From: Psychrobacter sp. PG1
GTDB lineage: Bacteria; Pseudomonadota; Gammaproteobacteria; Pseudomonadales; Moraxellaceae
NCBI RefSeq assembly: GCF_014897815.1
Contig: NZ_JABUZG010000048.1
Coordinates: 1-64,000, forward strand
Reading direction: 5' to 3'
Length of the DNA: 64,000 nt
Part shown: positions 58,919-64,000 of the stretch, piece by piece
Position numbering within the stretch: position 1 is the first letter of the stretch
Layout of the letters: every line of letters starts with the position of its first letter
The notes under the pieces: generated by a model
What the model was told of the DNA's origin: nothing
The model's input: the letters and a program-made list of their open reading frames with translations, nothing else
The model's database searches: none
Program-made: the position numbers and the translations under genes

Positions 58919-59176
58919 CCGTTTACGTCTCTTAGTTGGTAATAAGGTTGATTGAGCGGCGCAACTGTCGTCTCAAAACTGTGTTTAGATAGTTTTAATA
59001 GCCTTGATAGGTGTCATTGCCACCAGTTGCGTCCATCCGTTTTTAAATGTTATGCCAAGCGTTTAATGCCATTATAGAGCAACTTGCCAAATCACTTTGA
59101 TTATAAAGCATATTTTTCATACTGTCTGCCATCATGCTACTGCTAAGATTAACATTAAATAAGCACCATTTTAATG

Positions 59177-60580
59177 TTAATTATCAACCGCCAGTGCTGC
59201 CAGTGCCTCGCCGATCGTATGAAAGGAGCCACATACCACGATAAGGTCTTGCGGCTGACTGCCATTGATAACCGCATCGGTCGCTTCTGCTAAACGTTTA
59301 AATTCGTGTATTTGAGCATTGTCGACATAGCTCGATAGGATACCTTGCAAGTGCTCAGTGCTCGCGGCGCGTGGATAATCAATCTCAGCGATATACCAAT
59401 CGCTAATCGGTAAGCCCGCTATCGTCAAATGCTGCACGACTTTATTGATATCTTTATCACCCAACATAGAAAACAGCATTTTAATGCTGGCAGGTTTTCC
59501 TATAGCTTGACTGATATGATTACTATTTGGATTACTGCTTTGATTGAGAGCATCAGAACTATTTTGATTGGCTAAATGCTGTTGCCAAAGCGGTAATAGT
59601 TGCGCCAATAAAAACTCGACGCCTTGCTCGTTATGCGCGACATCAAACAGCCAATGGCGATTGTGGGTCTCACGATAATCAAAGCGACCAGCGAGCCTGA
59701 CCGTTTGCAGCGCCTGCTCGATAGCAGTGCTATCAACATTTAACGAACTTGCGAGCACTGCTGATAACGCAGTGGCAGTATTGGTCAATGACAGTGCTGG
59801 GCGCGGTAATTGCATGGTAACGGCGGCATTGCTGTACTGCCAAGCGCTTGTATCCACTTCACGATAATCAAAGTCTTGCCCAACTCGATAACAAGTTGCT
59901 TGATGCTTATCAATCGCTTGCTGCACACTGACTGGCATCGCGGTAGCACCATAAACCACGCTGATACCATCACGTAAGATACCTGCTTTCTCACGGCCAA
60001 TATCTTCAACATTGTCACCCAGCCAATCGACATGATCGATAGCGATATTGGTAATCACTGCCATATCAGGATCAATGATATTGACCACATCTAAGCGCCC
60101 ACCCAGACCGACTTCTAACACCCAGACATCACAATCCGCTTCGGCAAATATTAATAATGCGGCAAGTGTGGTCATCTCAAAAAATGACAAGGTCAGCTCA
60201 CACGCTAATCGCGCTGCTTCTACCTTGCTAAAAGCTTCAATTAACGTCTCGTCACTGACCATCTCGCCATTGATACGCACGCGCTCATTAAATACACTTA
60301 GATGCGGTGATTGATACAGAGCCGTTTTATAGCCTGCTGCTTGGCACATCTGCGCGATGGCAGCCGTCGTTGAGCCTTTACCATTGGTGCCTGCCACCGT
60401 AAATACATAAGCATCGTCTTTGGCTGACTGTACCACGCCTAATGCCTCGGCAACTGGCAAAACTCGCGACAACCCCATGTCTATTGCCGATACATGAATC
60501 TGCTGCATATAATCGAGCCATTCGGTCAAGCTAGAATGCTTGTTGGGAGTGTTAGGGTTAAAAAGTAGAGAGTCGGACAT
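59177..60580 (-). CDS. folC: Bifunctional folylpolyglutamate/dihydrofolate synthase
   Basis: The protein of about 467 residues adds glutamate to dihydropteroate and to folates. It shows the ATP loop VFTVAGTNGKGSTTAAIAQM, SPHLSVFNERVRINGE and VGLGGRLDVVN. LAGRFDYRETHNRHWLFDVAHN also matches. A Ser/Asn-rich insert lies near residue 345. GTG 60586 is the longest start, and ATG 60580 with AGG 8 nt upstream is preferred. It lies about 230 nt after accD, separated by a terminator. Confidence 0.95.
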   Translation of the reverse strand: MSDSLLFNPNTPNKHSSLTEWLDYMQQIHVSAIDMGLSRVLPVAEALGVVQSAKDDAYVFTVAGTNGKGSTTAAIAQMCQAAGYKTALYQSPHLSVFNERVRINGEMVSDETLIEAFSKVEAARLACELTLSFFEMTTLAALLIFAEADCDVWVLEVGLGGRLDVVNIIDPDMAVITNIAIDHVDWLGDNVEDIGREKAGILRDGISVVYGATAMPVSVQQAIDKHQATCYRVGQDFDYREVDTSAWQYSNAAVTMQLPRPALSLTNTATALSAVLASSLNVDSTAIEQALQTVRLAGRFDYRETHNRHWLFDVAHNEQGVEFLLAQLLPLWQQHLANQNSSDALNQSSNPNSNHISQAIGKPASIKMLFSMLGDKDINKVVQHLTIAGLPISDWYIAEIDYPRAASTEHLQGILSSYVDNAQIHEFKRLAEATDAVINGSQPQDLIVVCGSFHTIGEALAALAVDN

Positions 60581-60671
60581 GGACACAGCCTATATTGAAA
60601 TATTTGAATAAAAAATGGTCAATGAGAAAGCATTCATTAAGAAAGTACAGACAGTATATAACTACCTGCCC

Positions 60672-60716
60672 AAAAAGCAAAAATAGCATTTACCGCTGTT
60701 GACGATAAATGCTATT
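60672..60716 (-). terminator. Terminator after accD
   Basis: An 11-bp perfect inverted repeat (60682-60692 with 60706-60716) with a 13-nt loop is followed on the minus strand by a T-rich run. Confidence 0.65.
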
Positions 60717-60814
60717 GATTGATCTTACTTAGTCAGCAAAACTGAGCATGCTACTAAGCATAAGTCATGCGGAATATTAAACTCAGTTATCCGTTAGTCA
60801 AGCCGATGAGCAAG

Positions 60815-61807
60815 TTAGGCATCAACATTAGGCATGCAGCTTAACTTTGCCAGCAGACGATAAATGGTATCAATCATTTGATGACGATGCACCACTTCAT
60901 CGACCACACCATGTTCTAACAAGAACTCGGCACGCTGGAACGGCTCTTCTAGCGTCTCACGAACCGTTTGCTCAATCACGCGCTTACCAGCAAAGCCGAT
61001 CATGGCTTTTGGTTCTGCTAAATGAATATCACCTAACATAGCGAGCGATGCAGTCACACCGCCATAAACAGGATTGGTCAATATCACGATATACGGCACG
61101 CCAGCAATTCTCAAACGCTCAATTGCAGCAGCCGTTCGTGCCATCTGCATCAAAGACAGCAAACCTTCTTGCATACGTGCGCCGCCAGAGGCAGCAAAGC
61201 AAACTAAAGGCACTTTGTCTGCCAGTGCTTTCTCAGCTGCTTGGACAAAACGATCGCCAACCACTGACCCCATAGAACCGCCCATAAAGCGGAAATCAAA
61301 GGCACAAGTAACGATATCAAGATTGCGCAATTTACCGTACATCACAATCAGCGCCTCAGACTCGCCGGTTTTGTCCTGTGCTTCGGTCATGCGCTGCGGA
61401 TACGGCTTGCTATCCACAAACCTTAGCGGATCTTTGGCAGTAAATTGTTGTCCAAGCTCACCGTCTACTTGATCGAGCAACCAGTTTAAGCGCTCACGAG
61501 CACTCATCGGTAGATGATGATCGCAATGCGGGCAAACATAGCAATTAAAAATCAGCGCCGTATTGGTAATCATCGAATGACAATTACTGCACTTGGTTGA
61601 CGGTTCAGTCTCTACTGCCGTCAAAGGCGCTGTCAGTTGCTGTTTAATACCCGGTATCGGGCGATTAAACCACGATTGCCCAGCCGTATTACCGTTTGGC
61701 TCAGCGTTACTTTTTTCAGTATGGTTCGGAGTCGTCATATCAGGTTTTATTATCGTATCAGTCATATTATTCGCCATTATCAAAGGCTTATCGACAAGCT
61801 GGCTCAT
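60815..61807 (-). CDS. accD: Acetyl-CoA carboxylase carboxyltransferase beta subunit
   Basis: The 330-residue protein, with AccA, transfers the carboxyl group from biotin to acetyl-CoA. A zinc ribbon is formed by Cys73, Cys76, Cys92 and Cys95. The crotonase-fold part shows GGSMGSVVGDRFVQAAE and ASGGARMQEGLLSLMQMART. The core starts only near residue 45 (SWFNRPIPGIKQQ), so there is an N-terminal extension of about 44 residues. ATG 61807 has AGGGA 7 nt upstream. trpA lies 240 nt upstream. Confidence 0.97.
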   Translation of the reverse strand: MSQLVDKPLIMANNMTDTIIKPDMTTPNHTEKSNAEPNGNTAGQSWFNRPIPGIKQQLTAPLTAVETEPSTKCSNCHSMITNTALIFNCYVCPHCDHHLPMSARERLNWLLDQVDGELGQQFTAKDPLRFVDSKPYPQRMTEAQDKTGESEALIVMYGKLRNLDIVTCAFDFRFMGGSMGSVVGDRFVQAAEKALADKVPLVCFAASGGARMQEGLLSLMQMARTAAAIERLRIAGVPYIVILTNPVYGGVTASLAMLGDIHLAEPKAMIGFAGKRVIEQTVRETLEEPFQRAEFLLEHGVVDEVVHRHQMIDTIYRLLAKLSCMPNVDA

Positions 61808-62047
61808 GCGCTTGTCCCTAAGAATCGATTTATAAGGATCAGTTTAATCGTCACATATTCTCATAACTTTCGCAGCTATAAAGCTACAGTTATAAGGCAC
61901 GCTTACGTGAAACTGTAACAATTTATATGTGATGTTAGTTTACACACGTAAACTAACTTTAGCAAAGTCATTTAACCCTGTCTTTATAAACATTGTTATT
62001 CATATTGCCATGACGATTTAAGTGACGATAATTTAACTTTATTTAAC

Positions 62048-62872
62048 TCAGGCACTCAAACTATCAAGTGCACCGCGTAGCTCATCCATTTTTGCCATGA
62101 TTTTTTGCTGAGCGGCGGCAACCGCAGTGCTATCATTGGCATCTATATCAGAAAAATTCTGCACCAAGGCACTACCGACAATAATACCATCAGCATGTGC
62201 TCCAATCGCTTTGGCAGACGTTGCATCACGAATACCAAAACCCACACATACTGGCAAATCAGTCGCTGCTTTAATCGCTTGTACTTGAGTCGCAACATCA
62301 TCAGTATCAAGCGTTGCCGAACCCGTCACGCCTTTTAATGACACATAATAAATATAACCACCGCAATGGGTCAATACTTGCTCACGGCGCTCAGGTAAAG
62401 TGGTTGGTGACAATAAGAAAATTTCATTCATCGAATGGTCAGTTAAATGCTGGGTAAAGCTGCCCGCCTCGCTTGGTGGTAAATCAACCATCAAAATACC
62501 ATCGACACCTGACTGCTCACATAACGCGACAAAGTTGTCATAGCCAATGATTTCCACGGGATTGAGATAACCCATCAAAATAATGGGCGTCTGCGTGTCT
62601 TGCTGACGGAACTCTGCAACCATTTTTAGCGCATCACGTGTACTCGTACCTGCGGCTAATGCACGCTCTCCAGCTAAAGCGACGACTGGGCCATCTGCCA
62701 TCGGGTCAGAGAAAGGTAAGCCTACTTCGATCATATCCGCGCCGTGCTTAACCAAATCATGAAGCAAACCAACGAAGTTGCTTGGATTGGGGTCACCTGC
62801 CATCACATAAGGAATCAGGGCTTTTTTGTTTTGTGATTTTAAAGTTTCAAAAGTGCTTTCAATTCTAGTCAT
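62048..62872 (-). CDS. trpA: Tryptophan synthase alpha subunit
   Basis: The 274-residue enzyme cleaves indole-3-glycerol phosphate and passes indole to TrpB. It shows ALIPYVMAGDPNPSNF, the catalytic Glu in MIEVGLPFSDPMADGPV, ILMGYLNPVEIIGYDNF (catalytic Asp region), YYVSLKGVTG and CVGFGIRD. Directly upstream, 8 nt away, ends an AT-rich Panacea-like gene. trpB is not present in the window, although trpBA are usually adjacent. A ribosome site GAGA lies inside the spacer. Confidence 0.97.
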   Translation of the reverse strand: MTRIESTFETLKSQNKKALIPYVMAGDPNPSNFVGLLHDLVKHGADMIEVGLPFSDPMADGPVVALAGERALAAGTSTRDALKMVAEFRQQDTQTPIILMGYLNPVEIIGYDNFVALCEQSGVDGILMVDLPPSEAGSFTQHLTDHSMNEIFLLSPTTLPERREQVLTHCGGYIYYVSLKGVTGSATLDTDDVATQVQAIKAATDLPVCVGFGIRDATSAKAIGAHADGIIVGSALVQNFSDIDANDSTAVAAAQQKIMAKMDELRGALDSLSA

Positions 62873-62880
62873 AGTAGTCT

Positions 62881-63360
62881 CTAAATATAGCTTGAGTTTG
62901 ATTTATATTCCTGAGCTAGATCAATAAGATTCAAATTATTATATCTTTGGCTAGATGATACTGGGTATGTAGAATATACATAATCTATAAAACTGTTGTA
63001 ATGCATTGTCTTAGTTTTGGATATAACAAAGTCGAGTATTCTCTTATCATCCTGGCTTATAACTTCTTCAGAAAAGATATTATTTTCGTTAATTAGTTTA
63101 ATAACATACTTCGGACTACCATAAAAGTTAAAATCCATTTCTACATCTAAATAATTACTTTTATTGACCTCTTCGAGTACATCATTGACATATGGCCCAT
63201 AGTGGTTGAACAGCCATAATATTTCAGACATTTGTTTACCTTTCAACAAACAACTAAACCAATCAGCTAAATACACTAGCTTAGTTAGTCTTGAGTTTGA
63301 TAACTCATTCGTATAAGGATAATATTTACAGAAATATATAATAATTAGTTCTAATTTCAT
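62881..63360 (-). CDS. Panacea (SocA/DUF4065)-like protein
   Basis: The 159-residue protein has the block SRLTKLVYLADWFSCLLKGK followed by WLFNHYGPYVNDVLEEV, which I associate with the Panacea domain. Proteins of this group act as antitoxins or proteolytic adaptors (SocA) and occur in phage-defence toxin-antitoxin loci. Its ATG overlaps the stop of the upstream GAF-like gene by 4 nt, so the two are coupled. It ends 8 nt before trpA. Codon use is very AT-rich (many Ile, Asn, Lys and Tyr), unlike trpA, which suggests transfer. Toxin-antitoxin function is an inference. Confidence 0.7.
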   Translation of the reverse strand: MKLELIIIYFCKYYPYTNELSNSRLTKLVYLADWFSCLLKGKQMSEILWLFNHYGPYVNDVLEEVNKSNYLDVEMDFNFYGSPKYVIKLINENNIFSEEVISQDDKRILDFVISKTKTMHYNSFIDYVYSTYPVSSSQRYNNLNLIDLAQEYKSNSSYI

Positions 63361-64000
63361 AACTGAACCTCAGACTGAATAAGCATCGTAAGCATGAACT
63401 CTTCATCGACATCTTTTGTAGATTGTGTTTCACTATGTATTAACTTGCCACTTACTATCCTATCTGAAAGTTGAGTATGGTAATTTGCGACTTGTTCAAG
63501 AATTCCATCTCTTTGCTTATTCACAAACTCCTTATTCTCACTTTTAAATAATATTACACCAATATGCTCATCAATATGCGTTAGAGCAACTCCAACGTAC
63601 TCACAACTTTTCATTGTTAGACTTTCGGTTTGCTCTTGATCATAATCAAATTTTTGTTTTTGGTAATGTTCATAACCTGACTTGTCATCATAGGAACAAC
63701 ATTCATCATCATAATATTGTCCATGCTCCCACGCTTTACTTAAAGCACCTTTATTAATAGGGAATACCCTAGTATGAATTTCTTTAAATTTTGGGTTCTG
63801 AGAATAACGTCCTAATATCAAAAACTGACCACACTCTTCAAAATATATTGAAACTCTAGTATAAGTATCTAGTTCTAAATTTTTAAATATGCTTTTTAGT
63901 ATAGAAATTACTAGTTGCTCATGAGTTTCTATCAACTTGAGATTCGTTTCTTGAAGCTTAATACCTGTTCTTTCAGACTCTTCTCCTGCTTTCCTTACTT
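63357..64000 (-). CDS. Coiled-coil plus GAF-like sensor protein, 5' end outside the window
   Basis: The frame stays open to the window edge, so the true start is not seen; the TTG at 63935 is internal. The visible 5' part reads as a coiled coil (KAGEESERTGIKLQETNLKL). A GAF-like domain then follows, with TRVSIYFEECGQFLILGRYS, FPINKGALSKAWEHGQYYDD and SCEYVGVALTHIDEHIGVIL. The last 40 residues are polar. It is AT-rich and coupled by 4 nt to the Panacea-like gene. GAF domains bind small ligands. The missing N-terminus could hold membrane segments or an effector. Confidence 0.6.
   Translation of the reverse strand, partial: VRKAGEESERTGIKLQETNLKLIETHEQLVISILKSIFKNLELDTYTRVSIYFEECGQFLILGRYSQNPKFKEIHTRVFPINKGALSKAWEHGQYYDDECCSYDDKSGYEHYQKQKFDYDQEQTESLTMKSCEYVGVALTHIDEHIGVILFKSENKEFVNKQRDGILEQVANYHTQLSDRIVSGKLIHSETQSTKDVDEEFMLTMLIQSEVQL

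Overview
The window looks like a chromosomal segment of a gammaproteobacterium of the family Moraxellaceae, most likely Psychrobacter. This is inferred from gene order and protein style; no search was run. The pointers are pyrB next to a DHOase-like pyrC' that lacks its zinc ligands, a Pseudomonadales trait. A yceD-rpmF-fabD-fabG-acpP cluster without plsX and fabH, a trpA-accD-folC-dedD order, moderate-to-low GC and a cold-shock protein gene fit as well. Most of the window is housekeeping DNA. I see no insertion sequence, prophage, CRISPR array or rRNA operon.

Layout. Positions 1-8.4 kb hold a DUF2254 membrane protein, a CPA1 Na+/H+ antiporter, DUF2127, pyrC'-pyrB, class I fructose-1,6-bisphosphatase and a SpoU-type RNA methyltransferase. 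Positions 8.4-16.4 kb (minus strand) hold etfBA, a DUF421 gene with an in-frame stop near its natural start, a cspA-type gene with a long leader, a small membrane protein and ilvI-ilvN-ilvC. An 859-nt gene-free stretch follows. Positions 17.2-27.4 kb hold a DUF4124 protein, the NAD(P)HX repair enzyme, queG, a BON/LysM protein, the acpP/fabG/fabD/rpmF/yceD cluster, epmC and a YciO-type gene.

Positions 27.4-41.6 kb carry the whole S10-spc-alpha ribosomal protein superoperon on the minus strand (rpsJ to rplQ, with secY and rpoA). The gaps at rpsQ/rplN and rpmJ/rpsM match the classical operon borders, and each holds a candidate promoter. A third gap, at rpsH/rplF, is not a classical border and holds a terminator-like hairpin. 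Positions 42-47.3 kb hold rng, maf and mreDCB, with a small ORF bridging mreC and mreD. Positions 47.9-51.6 kb hold gatCAB and a tRNA-Pro(GGG).

Positions 51.7-58.9 kb are more accessory: a small secreted protein with two overlapping mini-ORFs upstream, DUF1853, an outer-membrane barrel plus lipoprotein pair of unknown role, DUF2726, and a DedD-like SPOR protein that also carries LysM. Positions 59.2-62.9 kb hold folC, accD and trpA. The last kilobase holds an AT-rich two-gene unit, a coiled-coil/GAF-like protein (cut by the window edge) and a Panacea/SocA-like protein, overlapping each other and abutting trpA by 8 nt. This is the best candidate for an under-described system.

Together the genes cover translation (ribosome, GatCAB amidotransferase, EF-P hydroxylation, tRNA modification), fatty acid synthesis (acp/fab, accD), branched-chain amino acid and tryptophan synthesis, pyrimidine synthesis, and cell shape and division (MreBCD, DedD). 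Start sites were moved from the longest ORF where a Shine-Dalgarno site and the family's usual N-terminus agreed; these cases are stated.
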